DNA of 64,000 nucleotides from Acetobacteraceae bacterium B3987 (GCA_026537415.1 JAFNMF010000030.1:124001-188000), one strand, 5' to 3'; shown: positions 1 to 10,354, counted from the first letter of the stretch. Notes: a model not told the origin generated them from the letters alone. A program made the numbers and translations.

Positions 1-348
1 TTCATCCAGCGACTTCACATTCTGCTGTTTGATGAGTTCACGAGGCACCACATCAATCGTCTGCGGTGTATGCATGACATCCTGCGGCATCCGCCCCATG
101 TCATTGCCCGCATGCATCGTATTGAAGGGATGGCCAATCACATGAATGCGTTCCACATGGGTGGCCTGAACACCATTCTGAGCAGCTGTCTGAGATGCCG
201 ATGCTCCGGCCTTGTGTGCTTCCTCTGATGTAGCCGAGCTATCCTGATGCAGGACTGTTGTGTCAGCGGCATATGCGCCCCCAGCGACACCTCCCAGTGT
301 CAGAACAGCCGAAGCCGGCTTTAGGCATTGATGGATAAAACGGCTCAT
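1..348 (-). CDS. TonB-dependent siderophore receptor, N-terminal part (cut by window edge)
   Basis: This is the first 116 codons of an outer-membrane receptor that would import a ferric siderophore with TonB energy. The ATG at 348 opens a protein with an N-terminal signal peptide (about 28 residues, ending in an A-Y-A type site). The start of a plug domain follows and is almost the same as in the two complete receptors downstream (shared run HVIGHPFNTMHA, then QDVMHT and TIDVVPRELIKQQN). The remainder lies before base 1. It is the third member of a tandem array on the same strand. A Fur-box-like palindrome lies upstream at 407-421. Over its first ~95 bases the window repeats the sequence at 2731-2825 with only two or so differences, which suggests recent duplication or gene conversion. 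Confidence 0.9.
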   Translation of the reverse strand, partial: MSRFIHQCLKPASAVLTLGGVAGGAYAADTTVLHQDSSATSEEAHKAGASASQTAAQNGVQATHVERIHVIGHPFNTMHAGNDMGRMPQDVMHTPQTIDVVPRELIKQQNVKSLDE

Positions 349-406
349 ATCAAGGTGCTCCACAGCAGAGTAATGCGACCTCCAGAAGGAGAGACACTCA
401 GATAGA

Positions 407-421
407 TGATAATTATTCTCA
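407..421 (-). promoter_or_regulatory. Fur-box-like palindrome
   Basis: A 7-1-7 inverted repeat, TGATAAT-T-ATTCTCA, lies about 60 bases upstream of the truncated receptor start at 348. Six of seven arm positions are symmetrical. Fur operators in proteobacteria have this form, so iron repression of the receptor is likely. Binding is inferred. Confidence 0.6.
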
Positions 422-656
422 CTTTCAAACGTTAAACGACATATCTAAACGTTTCGTAATGAGATTGTGTCTTAATTGCCACAATTGCCCATATTGAGTT
501 TATCTATCTGTTTTTATTGATTTTTATGTCGCATTTTGCCGTAGGATTATCCTTTATTGAACGGAGCAATCTATCCACAACCAAAATGTGATAGGTAAAT
601 ACGAACTCAAAGACAGGGCTGTTCTGAAATCTGCTATTCGGAAGCAAGTACCTTCA

Positions 657-682
657 GGCCGGGTGGAAAGTGCCACCCGGCC
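657..682 (-). terminator. Hairpin beyond the second receptor gene
   Basis: A perfect 10-bp stem (GGCCGGGTGG with CCACCCGGCC) with a 6-nt loop lies 11 bases beyond the receptor stop. A run of five T precedes it on the minus strand, and no U-run follows. It may act as a terminator or as an mRNA 3' end stabiliser. Confidence 0.5.
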
Positions 683-693
683 TAAAAAGCCTA

Positions 694-3075
694 TCAATAA
701 TCCATGGTCAGACGGCCAAGGAATGTCCGCCCCGGTGCTGGGGTGGCATAACCGCTGAATAATGTATTGTAATTCAGACGGTTCGCCAGATTGTACCCGT
801 TAAGTGAGACCTGCCAATGCCGCCCGAAATGGTGAGAAACGACCGTGTCAAAATCCACATTCGCCGGTACTTTGGAGCTGTTGTTGTTATCCAGATACAC
901 ACCTTGACGCCATGTCAGGCCGCCGCCAATTGTGAAGTTCCACGGCTTACCGGCAAAGGCTTCATAAGCAGACCAGAGCGTCGCCTGATTATGCGGCACA
1001 TACTGAATCTGGTTATACATCCGCCCGCCATTATTGGCAGATGTCTTGGGATCATACAGAGCGTAAGTCGCTGTGACATTCCAACCCGGCAGAATCATAC
1101 CACCCAGAGAGAGTTCCATCCCCTGGTTGCGCTGCTGGGCACCTGTGTTGATGGTAGAGTTGGAAACAGGGTCCGTCGTCAGAGCATTGTCTTTGTCCAG
1201 ACGGAAGAGCGAGATAGTCGCTCCTAGACGATCATGAAACAGGCTAAACTTACTGCCAACCTCATAAAGGCGGGCATGTTGTGGCCGATTGTCTATTGCC
1301 CCCCCCTTGCCCGGCCGGACTGGCACAGCACCACTGGTGACATACATACCTGTCGGTGTCGTGGAGCTAGCATAGGTAAAGTAAATTGTCTGCCAGTTAG
1401 TCGGTGTCAGTACGAGGCTGGCCGTGGGGTTAAAGGTATTCTTCGTCTGTGGAAAATGACGATCCTCATTAGATACGATCTTGTTCTTAGCATTTAAGGT
1501 CGTATCCGGGCCGCCTGTTACAGCATACCCACTCTGCCAGCGGTCCCAACGGAATCCACCCTTAATAGACGCCCATTTCGTCAGCCATATCTGGTCATAC
1601 AGGAAGATACCCGTATCAAACCCATAACCGTGGCTGTCCGGCTTTCTACCCAGCCCGGCAATATACGGCATATTCTTGCTATTCTCTCCCCCCGGAACAC
1701 GTCTGGCCTCCACATCCGTTACCTCATATGGGTTGGGGGAAAGCAAATTCGCCGCCGGGATGGTCCCTGCATAAACGTCCTGATGACGGGAATCATGGAC
1801 ATATTCCATATCAAACCCGGTCACGACTTGATGCCGCAAGAAACCTGTCTTGAAGTCAGCCTGCAAAGAAGCGACATCCTGAAAAGACCAGCTATTCTGC
1901 TTGTAAGGCAGCGGCACACTGTTGCCCGGCGTTGTCCGGTTGACCAACCCTTTGGAGAAATCACCGCCATTGATCGCCTGAACACACCCGGCCCTACACA
2001 CGACTTTGGAGGCTTCAAAATTACGACTGTACTCGCCAAAGCGTAGGTCATTATGGAATGTCAGATGGTCGTTGAAGATGTGCTTCAGTCGCAGCGTCTC
2101 CATCGTATCATCCGTATGGTTGTGGTCCTGCTGCTTGCCGAAGAAGTTATGACGGGGCACGCCATATTCAGACAAGGGACGCCCATAGGCTGATCCCCGA
2201 GCCTGCACGACCGGCATCCCAAAATCGGGCACGCTATTGTCAGTCTGGTGCATGACCTGAAGAACGACCGTTGTCTTTGTACCCAGACCAAAAGCAATAG
2301 AAGGCGCAATACCCCAACGGTGATCCCAGACATGGTCCCGCCCGACCACATTATTAGAGGCTCCCATCCCCTCCAGACGGAAAGCAGTCTTGTCGTTGAT
2401 GCGTTTATTCACATCCACCGTGCCACGGAAATAATCCGCAGACCCGCCACTGAAATCCACATTATAATGGTCATTCACGGTCGGCGTCTTTGTCACGACA
2501 TTGATGGCACCACCCGTCGTCCCGTTACCGAATACCTGTGAAGACGGTCCCTTGATGACATTGACCGAATCATAATTGAAGCTGTCACGAGCATAGACAC
2601 CAAAGTCACGCAAACCATCTTCGTAAATATCGTTCTGCGCCGGGAAACCACGGATGAGGAACTGATCCCCATTCAGACCACCGGCCCCTTCCCCGACAGA
2701 AGCCGTGATGCCGGGAACATTGCGAAGGGCTTCATCCAGCGACTTCACATTCTGCTGCTTGATGAGTTCACGAGGCACCACATCAATCGTCTGCGGTGTA
2801 TGCATGACATCCTGTGGCATTCGCCCCATGTCGTTGCTGGCATGCATCGTATTAAACGGATGGCCGATAACATGAATACGTTCCACATGCGTGGCCTGAA
2901 CACCTCGTGCCTGCGCATCACTGGCAGACTGCGCCGAGTTGGTCGTTCCCTGCCCTGCTGCAGGCATGGTCTCTTCCTGTGGGGAAGCAGACGCTGCGCA
3001 GGCTCCACCTGCCACACTTCCCAAAGTAAGCGCCGCTGAAACTGGGCGAAGACACTGATGAATAAATCGACTCAT
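694..3075 (-). CDS. TonB-dependent siderophore receptor
   Basis: A complete 793-residue outer-membrane receptor for a ferric siderophore. The start at 3075 gives MSRFIHQCLRP, shared with its paralogs, and a signal peptide of about 28 residues (G-G-A-C-A-A-S-A). The plug domain spans roughly residues 85-200 and includes the typical V-I-K-G-P-S-S and G-A-I-N-V-V-T-K-T-P segments. The rest is a 22-strand barrel ending in an aromatic residue (T-M-D-Y), as expected for BAM recognition. It resembles the catecholate/hydroxamate siderophore receptor group, but the substrate cannot be read from sequence. There is no FecA-type N-terminal signalling domain. It sits between two paralogs, and a weak Fur-like site lies at 3135-3149. 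Confidence 0.93.
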   Translation of the reverse strand: MSRFIHQCLRPVSAALTLGSVAGGACAASASPQEETMPAAGQGTTNSAQSASDAQARGVQATHVERIHVIGHPFNTMHASNDMGRMPQDVMHTPQTIDVVPRELIKQQNVKSLDEALRNVPGITASVGEGAGGLNGDQFLIRGFPAQNDIYEDGLRDFGVYARDSFNYDSVNVIKGPSSQVFGNGTTGGAINVVTKTPTVNDHYNVDFSGGSADYFRGTVDVNKRINDKTAFRLEGMGASNNVVGRDHVWDHRWGIAPSIAFGLGTKTTVVLQVMHQTDNSVPDFGMPVVQARGSAYGRPLSEYGVPRHNFFGKQQDHNHTDDTMETLRLKHIFNDHLTFHNDLRFGEYSRNFEASKVVCRAGCVQAINGGDFSKGLVNRTTPGNSVPLPYKQNSWSFQDVASLQADFKTGFLRHQVVTGFDMEYVHDSRHQDVYAGTIPAANLLSPNPYEVTDVEARRVPGGENSKNMPYIAGLGRKPDSHGYGFDTGIFLYDQIWLTKWASIKGGFRWDRWQSGYAVTGGPDTTLNAKNKIVSNEDRHFPQTKNTFNPTASLVLTPTNWQTIYFTYASSTTPTGMYVTSGAVPVRPGKGGAIDNRPQHARLYEVGSKFSLFHDRLGATISLFRLDKDNALTTDPVSNSTINTGAQQRNQGMELSLGGMILPGWNVTATYALYDPKTSANNGGRMYNQIQYVPHNQATLWSAYEAFAGKPWNFTIGGGLTWRQGVYLDNNNSSKVPANVDFDTVVSHHFGRHWQVSLNGYNLANRLNYNTLFSGYATPAPGRTFLGRLTMDY

Positions 3076-3134
3076 GGAACAATCTCTGTCTGAAGAGGAA
3101 CACGCACGCCCTGAAAGGACAGCAGCCCCATAAA

Positions 3135-3149
3135 TGCGAATAATTCTTA
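3135..3149 (-). promoter_or_regulatory. Weak Fur-box-like palindrome
   Basis: TGCGAAT-A-ATTCTTA fits the 7-1-7 Fur layout with five of seven symmetrical arm positions, about 60 bases before the start at 3075. It is the weakest of the three sites in the array, and the assignment rests mainly on the matching location. Confidence 0.4.
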
Positions 3150-3315
3150 ATTTTAACTTTAAGGGTTTCGTTTACCTTCGCTGAGAGACGGTAACTGTGT
3201 CAGAAACAACACATTTATTTTAAGTATTTATTTATTTTCTATAGAATCTGGATTGATAATTAGTATTACCGGTTAATATTTCCTAATGGCATAGGCCCCT
3301 CTCATACATCCTCAT

Positions 3316-3354
3316 AAAAAAAGCTGCGCCCCTCTCATCAAAGAAGAACGCAGC
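3316..3354 (-). terminator. Intrinsic terminator of the third receptor gene
   Basis: On the minus strand the stem GCTGCG / CGCAGC is followed directly by seven T. It lies about 30 bases beyond the stop at 3385, so it should end transcription of that receptor. Confidence 0.75.
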
Positions 3355-3384
3355 CAGAAAAACCGTCTTTTATGATGGGTACGA

Positions 3385-5745
3385 TCAATAATCCATGCTC
3401 AGCCGCCCAAGGAAGGCACGCCCCGGTGCCGGGGTCACCCGATTTGTGAAGAGTGAGTTGTAATTCAGGCGGTTAGAAAGGTTATACGCATTCAACGAGA
3501 CAGACCAATGCCGGTTGATGCGATGCGAAATGTAGGAATCAAACTCTACGTTCGCTGGAACCTTCGCCGTATTAGCAAGGTCCAGATACACACCCTGCCG
3601 CCATATCAAGCCACCACCAATGGTGAAGTTCCACGGCTTACCGGGGAAGGCTTCATAAGCAGACCAAAGTGTCGCCTGATTATGCGGCACATACTGGATG
3701 TTCCGACCACGATTGGCACCAGACATCACCCGTGGGTCATACAGGGCATAAGTGGCTGTCACGTTCCAGCCCGGCAGAATCACACCACCGAGAGACAACT
3801 CTAGCCCCTGATTGCGCTCCTTCACACCCGTGGCCAGAATTTGTCCAGCGATTGGGTCCGTGGTCAGAGCATTATTTTTGTCCAACCGGAACAACGAAAT
3901 CGTGGCACCAAGACGATCATGCAGTAGGCTCATCTTAGAGCCAACCTCATAAAGCTGGGACCGTTCAGGCTGAGTCGCAACCTGCCCATTCACAGGGCGG
4001 ATTGGCAAAGCACCGTTCGTCACATACATACCCATCGGGGTCGTGGAGCTGGCGTAAGTAAAATAAAAGGTCTGCCAGCTATTGGGGGTAATCAGCAGGC
4101 TTGCTGTCGGATTAATGACACCTTTCGTGTCATGATAATCCAAAGCTGCCGAAGGAGCCTTCCCCTGCGGGCCACGTTCAGCCGCACTTTCCTGCCCATC
4201 TGCACCCCATGTCTCATACCGGGTCTGCCAGCGGTCCCAGCGCAGCCCACCCTTGGCAGACAGCCACTTCGTAAACCAGATCTGATCGTACAGGAACACC
4301 CCCGTATCGAAACCATAGCCATGAGAGTCAGGACGACCCAGACTGTAATTGGTATTCTTCCAGCAATTGCCAGAATCAGCACGGCAAGTTGAATAGCCGT
4401 AATTGTCACGCTGCGGATTGTAAGTATTCTGCCACGGGATGGCCCGGTTTGCTCCAACAGCATCATAAGCATATTGCCGCCGGGAATCCTGCACATACTC
4501 TATGTCGAACCCGGTCACGACCTGATGCCGCAAGAAGCCCGTATTAAAGTCTGCCTGCAAAGAGGCGACATCCTGAAAAGACCAGCTCGACTGCTTGTAC
4601 GGCATCGGACCACCATTGAGGCCGATACCCGCTGCCGGATCGACCTTTTTGTAGCCCGGATTATAAATCTGCATTTCCGAACATGATGCATTGGCACATT
4701 GTGGTGAAGACGCCGCAAAGTCACGGCTATATTCACCAAAACGCAGATCATTATGGAATGTGAAATGCCGGTTGAAGACATGCTTCAGCCGCAACGTCTC
4801 CATCGTGTCATCGCTATTATCATGGTCCTGCGATTTACCGTAAACATTGCTCCGGGACACGCCAAAAGACGATTTTTCCGTGATTGGATGGCCATTAACA
4901 ACCGGCACACCATAATCCGGCACATTGCGGGATGTCTGATGCATGACCTGAAGAACAACGGTTGTTTTTGTCCCGATACCAAAGGAGATGGACGGCGCAA
5001 TACCCCAGCGGTGGGAATAGACATAATCACGCCCCACAACCTCGTTGGAGTTCGCCATCCCTTCCAAACGGAACGCTGATGTATCGCCGAGGCGTTTATT
5101 TACATCTACGACACCACGATAGAAATTGCCCGACCCGCCACTAAAGTCAGCCCCATAATGATCACGCAATGTCGGAGCTTTGGTGATGATATTGATTGCA
5201 CCACCCGTCGTACCATTTCCGAAGACTTCCGATGACGGTCCCTTGATAACATTGACGGAATCCTGAAAGAAGCTGTCACGAGTATAAACACCGAAATCCC
5301 GCAAGCCATCTTCATAAATATCGTTCTGAGCGGGAAAGCCACGGATGAGGAACTGGTCACCGCTCATGCCACCAGCCCCTTCCCCGACCGAGGAGGTAAT
5401 GCCGGGAACATTCTTCAACGCTTCATCAAGCGACTTCGCATTCTGCTGCTTGATTAATTCCCGTGGTACGACATCAATCGTTTGTGCCGTATGCATGACA
5501 TCCTGCGGCATACGGCCCATGTCGTTGCTGGCATGCATCGTATTGAACGGATGGCCAATAACGTGAATCTGCTCGACACCCTTGGCCTGAACACCCTTCC
5601 CTCCATCCGTATCCTCGGCAAGTGCCGTTGTATCCTGAGCAACATTCACTGCAGCTCCCGGCTCAGCATGAGCCCCTCCAACGACACCCCCCAATGTCAA
5701 AGCTGCTGATAACGGCTTAAGACCACTACGGATAAAACGACTCAT
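3385..5745 (-). CDS. TonB-dependent siderophore receptor
   Basis: A 786-residue paralog of the receptor at 694-3075 with the same order: signal peptide (cleavage near A-H-A), plug domain with V-I-K-G-P-S-S and G-A-I-N-I-I-T-K-A-P, then a beta-barrel ending S-M-D-Y. I take the ATG at 5745 because it aligns with the MSRF starts of the paralogs and follows AGGTGGGG; the in-frame GTG at 5754 overlaps that ribosome site. It differs from its neighbour mostly in extracellular loops, such as an insertion with a C-R-A-D-S-G-N-C pair of cysteines near residue 455, so a different ligand is likely. It has the best Fur site of the array, at 5785-5799. Confidence 0.93.
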   Translation of the reverse strand: MSRFIRSGLKPLSAALTLGGVVGGAHAEPGAAVNVAQDTTALAEDTDGGKGVQAKGVEQIHVIGHPFNTMHASNDMGRMPQDVMHTAQTIDVVPRELIKQQNAKSLDEALKNVPGITSSVGEGAGGMSGDQFLIRGFPAQNDIYEDGLRDFGVYTRDSFFQDSVNVIKGPSSEVFGNGTTGGAINIITKAPTLRDHYGADFSGGSGNFYRGVVDVNKRLGDTSAFRLEGMANSNEVVGRDYVYSHRWGIAPSISFGIGTKTTVVLQVMHQTSRNVPDYGVPVVNGHPITEKSSFGVSRSNVYGKSQDHDNSDDTMETLRLKHVFNRHFTFHNDLRFGEYSRDFAASSPQCANASCSEMQIYNPGYKKVDPAAGIGLNGGPMPYKQSSWSFQDVASLQADFNTGFLRHQVVTGFDIEYVQDSRRQYAYDAVGANRAIPWQNTYNPQRDNYGYSTCRADSGNCWKNTNYSLGRPDSHGYGFDTGVFLYDQIWFTKWLSAKGGLRWDRWQTRYETWGADGQESAAERGPQGKAPSAALDYHDTKGVINPTASLLITPNSWQTFYFTYASSTTPMGMYVTNGALPIRPVNGQVATQPERSQLYEVGSKMSLLHDRLGATISLFRLDKNNALTTDPIAGQILATGVKERNQGLELSLGGVILPGWNVTATYALYDPRVMSGANRGRNIQYVPHNQATLWSAYEAFPGKPWNFTIGGGLIWRQGVYLDLANTAKVPANVEFDSYISHRINRHWSVSLNAYNLSNRLNYNSLFTNRVTPAPGRAFLGRLSMDY

Positions 5746-5784
5746 GAACCCCACCTAAGAAAGACATTGCTGGGGCCAGCTAAG

Positions 5785-5799
5785 TGATAATCATTATCA
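5785..5799 (-). promoter_or_regulatory. Fur box, perfect 7-1-7 palindrome
   Basis: TGATAAT-C-ATTATCA is a perfect palindrome 40 bases upstream of the receptor start at 5745, embedded in a 19-base stretch that matches the classical Fur consensus at 17 positions by eye. Iron-dependent repression is strongly suggested. Confidence 0.85.
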
Positions 5800-5961
5800 T
5801 TATATACTAAAGTTTAATTTAACGATTGTAGAACCACGCCCTTTATCCCGCTACAATCGGCTATAATTCCCCATTCTCCGCCACATTCAGTCAAAGCAAT
5901 GAATGAATAAACCAGTTAATTTTATTAAATGAAATAGTTTTACCTATAACAAACTATTATG

Positions 5962-6972
5962 TCATTCCTGCTCAAACGCACGGGGGTGGCACAGCCTGAC
6001 CAGATGGCGGCGGCAAAGCAGATCATCAGGCGTACCACTCTGCTTGCAGGCCAACTCCAACTCCTGCGTTGCCTGTGCTGCCTGAGACAAAGCCACCGGT
6101 GACCACCGCCTCATCCCTGCCAAGAACGCATCCTTACGGCGGAAGAAGACGGGCGGTTTCAGCATACCCATCGCCTCCTGCCGAGAGTGCCCGTCCCGCA
6201 CCAGAAGGGCAGCCTGTTGGAACCGCTCCAGCACGGACAATGTCACACGGGCAAAGGCTACAGGGTTAGCCCCATCTCCCATAGCCCTCTCAAAAGCCCG
6301 GTCTGCCTCCAGCCGGTTCCCCGCCAGAGCCGCATAAACGGCATCATCTAATGAGGCCTGCCCAGAATCCCCCACACAAGCCTGCACATCCTCCACACTC
6401 AATGTGCCACCGGGTTCGCCGTACAAGCGCAGTTTCTCAACTTCACCACGGACCAAGGCCCGGTCATTACCCAGATGCTCCAGAAGCCACGTCATACCGT
6501 CACGATCCATGCGGATTCTGTCCTCTGCCAGAATGTCCACCACCGTGCGGGACAAAGAGCGTCCCTCTTCCGGATAGCAGCCAATGGAGGCCACATTCTT
6601 ATCTTTTTCTGCAAACTGCCTCAGTTTGGAACGAGCACCCAATCCCTGCCCTTCCAAAACAATCAGCGTATCACTCTGATGCCCCAGAACCGTCTTTAGC
6701 GTGCCAAGGGCACCATCCTGCACCCCACGCAACCAGACAACGCGCCGCCCACCTGTCAGAGAAAGGGCGAGAGCCTCCTCCTCCAACCTGTCCTGCTCTT
6801 CAGCTTCCAGACGAGCCAGCCGAAACGGATCATCCAGATCACCCAACACGGTTAAGACGGCCTCTTTCGCCCGTTCACGAATCAGGCCGCCATCATCCCC
6901 ATGAAGAAGAATCACACGCCAGCTGCCAGCATCTTTTAGTGTCTGTCTAACAGCCTGCGCCGTGATCTTCAC
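5962..6972 (-). CDS. holA: DNA polymerase III subunit delta
   Basis: HolA (336 residues) is the clamp-loader subunit that opens the beta sliding clamp during replication. The N-terminal segment is typical (K-I-T-A-Q-A-V, then V-I-L-L-H-G-D-D-G and R-E-R-A), followed by the AAA-like fold without a Walker A motif, as is normal for delta. The length matches the family. Its ATG overlaps the stop of lptE by four bases, giving leuS-lptE-holA in the order found in many alphaproteobacteria. No clear terminator is seen after its end. Confidence 0.92.
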   Translation of the reverse strand: MKITAQAVRQTLKDAGSWRVILLHGDDGGLIRERAKEAVLTVLGDLDDPFRLARLEAEEQDRLEEEALALSLTGGRRVVWLRGVQDGALGTLKTVLGHQSDTLIVLEGQGLGARSKLRQFAEKDKNVASIGCYPEEGRSLSRTVVDILAEDRIRMDRDGMTWLLEHLGNDRALVRGEVEKLRLYGEPGGTLSVEDVQACVGDSGQASLDDAVYAALAGNRLEADRAFERAMGDGANPVAFARVTLSVLERFQQAALLVRDGHSRQEAMGMLKPPVFFRRKDAFLAGMRRWSPVALSQAAQATQELELACKQSGTPDDLLCRRHLVRLCHPRAFEQE

Positions 6973-7715
6973 AGACCGTTATCCTCTTCCTCCTCCAGAT
7001 TCCGACTATCTTCCCCGGTCCGGGTGGAGGCATTGTTACTGCTACGGCCTGTTGCATTGGCTGGGAAGCCATCAACACCAAGATATCGCAGATCGGTCCG
7101 CTGCGTACCGGGCAGACGGTCCAGATAAGGGTTACGCCCCGGACGAATGGACTTCTCCGTCCCTAACGACTGATGCGCCCGGAACCACACCGCAACCTGC
7201 ATGGTGATCTCATGCGCCAGACTTTCCCCAATCCGCTTGTACAGTGTCTCGTTATTAAGCGTCTCGGCGAAATACTGCTCGATATTCATATTGTAGCCAT
7301 CCAGCGTCCGCGCATAGCCCTGCGCCAGCACAGTATTGGCATCCCCTACACGATAGAGACGCCAATCCGCCCAACCAACACCACGGGTACGACCCGATGT
7401 ATTGTCCTGATGGATATCAATCGATTCAAGCGAGGCCGTAGCACTCACCTGCAAGATGTAACCCTCTGGGCGTTCCGGCCCATCACCTGCCATTTCTTTC
7501 TGCAGGCCAAGGCGTAACTCCTGACCGAAACGGGTCGGAATGTTCGCTACGTAAACATCCTTCAGCTGATTGCTGACGGCTGCATCCTTCTGCCCCGCCT
7601 GCTTGCCATAAAGAGGCTGGAAGCCGCACGCCCCCAGACTGGCAAGCCCGGCTCCGGCGAACAGAACGCCAAGGCTCCAGCGGACCACCTTCCCCATCCG
7701 GGAAATATTGCTCAT
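6969..7715 (-). CDS. lptE: LPS-assembly lipoprotein LptE
   Basis: LptE is the outer-membrane lipoprotein that plugs the LptD barrel and helps insert lipopolysaccharide. The product (248 residues) has a hydrophobic N-terminus with a lipobox L-G-A-C, lipid-accepting Cys at about residue 30, followed by G-F-Q-P-L-Y-G, the signature opening of LptE. I choose the ATG at 7715, which has GAGAGG just upstream; a GTG at 7727 is also possible. It sits between leuS and holA, its usual place. The last ~40 residues are polar and low complexity. Confidence 0.9.
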   Translation of the reverse strand: MSNISRMGKVVRWSLGVLFAGAGLASLGACGFQPLYGKQAGQKDAAVSNQLKDVYVANIPTRFGQELRLGLQKEMAGDGPERPEGYILQVSATASLESIDIHQDNTSGRTRGVGWADWRLYRVGDANTVLAQGYARTLDGYNMNIEQYFAETLNNETLYKRIGESLAHEITMQVAVWFRAHQSLGTEKSIRPGRNPYLDRLPGTQRTDLRYLGVDGFPANATGRSSNNASTRTGEDSRNLEEEEDNGL

Positions 7716-7729
7716 CCAGCCTCTCACGC

Positions 7730-10345
7730 TCAGCCTGCCACCACGAAATTGACGATCCGGTTAGGCACATGAATCTCCTTAACGATCCGCTTGCCCTCCA
7801 ATGCTTTCGCCACATTCGGCTCCGCTTTGGCCTGTGCCAATACGGCATCTTTCGCTTCATCTGGAGCACATGTGATGGTGCCACGCAGCTTTCCAAGAAC
7901 CTGCACGGCGATGGTCACTTTCTTGACAGCCAATAGACTTTCATCAGCTTCCGGCCAGCTCCGTTCCACCACCATCGGGCCTTCCGGCTCCAGAAGCAGC
8001 ATCAGCTCCTCAGCCAGATGCGGCATCATGGGGGAAACCAGCATAGCTAACACATAAGCCGCTTCACGACGGGCAGCAGACAGACCTTCACCATCCTTGC
8101 CCTCAGCCTCACCCAGTGCAGATGACAGCTCATGCAGACGGGCCACAGCCACGTTTGGGGTGAATCCTTCCAGAGCTTCCGTAACGGCAGCAATGGTGCG
8201 ATGCGTCACCTGACGAAGCTCTTCCCCGGCAGCACCATGAGCCGCATCAGCCTTGTCCTTCACCGCCACAGCCTGCACCTGCCGGTAGAGACGCTGCATG
8301 AAACGGCCAGACGCCGCCACGCCAGCGGCAGTCCATTCCATGTCACGCTCTGGCGGGCTGTCAGACAGCACGAACCAACGGGCCGTGTCAGCCCCGTAAC
8401 GCTCGATGATCTCTACCGGAGACACCGTATTGCGTTTGGACTTGGACATTTTCTCCGAACGTCCCACCGTAACAGGATTGCCATTATCCTTGCGGACAAC
8501 CTGCTCCCCACGATGCTCGACCTCTTCGGGATAGAGCCACTGGTTTCCATCACGATAGCTCTCGTGCGTTACCATGCCCTGCGTGAACAGCCCGGCGAAT
8601 GGCTCGCTGACATCCAGATGACCTGTCTTCTTCATCGCACGGGTAAAGAACCGGGCATAAAGCAGATGCAGGATAGCATGTTCGATGCCACCAATATACT
8701 GGTCCACGGCCAGCCAGCCATCAGCAGCCTTGCGGTCGGTCGGTGTTGCTGCCTTCGGAGCCGTAAAGCGGGCAAAATACCATGAGCTGTCCACGAACGT
8801 ATCGCAGGTATCCGTCTCACGCCGTGCTGCTGCACCGCATTTCGGGCAGGAAACATGCTTCCATGTCGGGTGGTGATCCAGCGGGTTACCCGGCGTGTCG
8901 AAACTCACATCTTCCGGCAATGTCACCGGCAGCTGATCTTCTGGCACCGGAACGGCACCACAGGAATCGCAATAGATGATGGGGATCGGGCAGCCCCAGT
9001 AACGCTGACGGGAAATCCCCCAGTCACGCAGACGCCAATTGGTCACGCCCTGACCAACGCCCAGCTCCTCCACCCGCTCAATGGCAGCACGGATGGCGTC
9101 TTTCGTGGTCTTCCCGCTCAGGAAGCCGGAATTATAAAGCGTTGCCTCGCCCGTGACGGCCTTTTTCCCCACGGTAAAGCTGGCTTCATCCTCACCCGCA
9201 GGCAACAGGACGGAAGGAACATCCAGACCATATTTACGGGCGAAGTCCAGATCACGTTGATCCCCACAGGGGCAACCGAACACAGCACCCGTGCCATATT
9301 CCGTCAGAACAAAATTAGCGATCCAGACCGGAGCCGTCTGTTCCGGATTCAGCGGGTTCACTACACGCAGGCCGGTATCGAAGCCACGCTTCTCCATCGT
9401 ACTCAGAGCTTCTTCAGACGTGCCAACACGCTGGCATTCCTCAACAAAGCTCTGTGCTTCCGGATTACCCGCCGCAATCTTGCGGGCCAACGGATGGTCC
9501 GCCGCAATACCAATGAAGCTCAGCCCGAACAGCGTATCAGGACGTGTGGTAAAGACCTCGGTGGAATCTTCATCCACGTCATAACCCTGCGGCGGGTTAT
9601 GCAGGCTGAAACGGACCTTCGCCCCCTCGGAACGGCCAATCCAGCGTTCCTGCATGGTGCGGACACGCTCAGGCCATTTATCAAGGTCCTTCAGCCCTTC
9701 CAGCAGAGGCTCGGCAAAATCGGTAATCTTCAGGAACCACTGGGAGAGTGTCTTCTTCTCCACCAGCGCACCAGACCGCCAGCCTCGCCCATCAACTACC
9801 TGCTCATTGGCAAGGACAGTCTGGTCCACAGGGTCCCAGTTAACAGATGAATCACGCCGTTCCACCAACCCGGCAGCCAGCATATCGAGAAACAGCTTCT
9901 GCTGCTGGCCGTAATAATCCGGCAGACAGGTGGCGATCTCACGCTTCCAGTCCAGCGAGAAACCGAGCCGCTGGAGCGTCCCCCGCATAGTAGAAATATT
10001 CTGGAGCGTCCACTTACCCGGATGCACACCCCGTTCCCGGGCAGCATTTTCTGCGGGCAGGCCGAAAGCATCCCAGCCCATCGGGTGCATCACGGCATAG
10101 CCACGTGCCCGCTTATACCGGGCAACAACATCACCCAGCGTGTAGTTGCGTACATGCCCTACATGCAGCTGCCCCGAAGGATAGGGGAACATTTCCAGAA
10201 CATAATATTTTGGCTTATCGGCAGGAGGAACATCCGGAACATGGAAAATATCGGCATCCGCCCACCGGGCCTGCCAGTGAGGCTCACGGGCATGGAAGTC
10301 GAAATTGGAAGAATCAGAAATGTTATTAGCTGTCATGTCACTCAT
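7730..10345 (-). CDS. leuS: Leucyl-tRNA synthetase
   Basis: LeuS (871 residues) charges tRNA-Leu in the cytoplasm. The class I signatures are present: the HIGH-like H-V-G-H at about residues 61-64 and the K-M-S-K-S loop near residue 632. The connective editing domain contains the F-T-T-R-P-D-T threonine-rich motif needed to hydrolyse mischarged amino acids. There is a zinc-like C-D-S-C-G / C-P-K-C-G pair around residues 460-510. The length is normal. It is followed at once by lptE and holA on the same strand and preceded by a DUF3576 lipoprotein gene 10 bases upstream. Confidence 0.97.
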   Translation of the reverse strand: MSDMTANNISDSSNFDFHAREPHWQARWADADIFHVPDVPPADKPKYYVLEMFPYPSGQLHVGHVRNYTLGDVVARYKRARGYAVMHPMGWDAFGLPAENAARERGVHPGKWTLQNISTMRGTLQRLGFSLDWKREIATCLPDYYGQQQKLFLDMLAAGLVERRDSSVNWDPVDQTVLANEQVVDGRGWRSGALVEKKTLSQWFLKITDFAEPLLEGLKDLDKWPERVRTMQERWIGRSEGAKVRFSLHNPPQGYDVDEDSTEVFTTRPDTLFGLSFIGIAADHPLARKIAAGNPEAQSFVEECQRVGTSEEALSTMEKRGFDTGLRVVNPLNPEQTAPVWIANFVLTEYGTGAVFGCPCGDQRDLDFARKYGLDVPSVLLPAGEDEASFTVGKKAVTGEATLYNSGFLSGKTTKDAIRAAIERVEELGVGQGVTNWRLRDWGISRQRYWGCPIPIIYCDSCGAVPVPEDQLPVTLPEDVSFDTPGNPLDHHPTWKHVSCPKCGAAARRETDTCDTFVDSSWYFARFTAPKAATPTDRKAADGWLAVDQYIGGIEHAILHLLYARFFTRAMKKTGHLDVSEPFAGLFTQGMVTHESYRDGNQWLYPEEVEHRGEQVVRKDNGNPVTVGRSEKMSKSKRNTVSPVEIIERYGADTARWFVLSDSPPERDMEWTAAGVAASGRFMQRLYRQVQAVAVKDKADAAHGAAGEELRQVTHRTIAAVTEALEGFTPNVAVARLHELSSALGEAEGKDGEGLSAARREAAYVLAMLVSPMMPHLAEELMLLLEPEGPMVVERSWPEADESLLAVKKVTIAVQVLGKLRGTITCAPDEAKDAVLAQAKAEPNVAKALEGKRIVKEIHVPNRIVNFVVAG

Positions 10346-10354
10346 TGGATTATC

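Larger units (their letters stand above)
349..693. other. Intergenic region between two receptors
   Basis: This AT-rich spacer has no credible gene. It holds the Fur-like site at 407-421 next to the upstream end of the truncated receptor, and a hairpin at 657-682 beyond the stop codon of the next receptor. The middle (about 430-600) shows nothing I can assign. Confidence 0.6.
3076..3384. other. Intergenic region between receptor genes
   Basis: This AT-rich spacer contains the weak Fur-like palindrome at 3135-3149, which would serve the receptor starting at 3075. It also contains the intrinsic terminator at 3316-3354 of the receptor ending at 3385. I see no gene. Confidence 0.6.
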
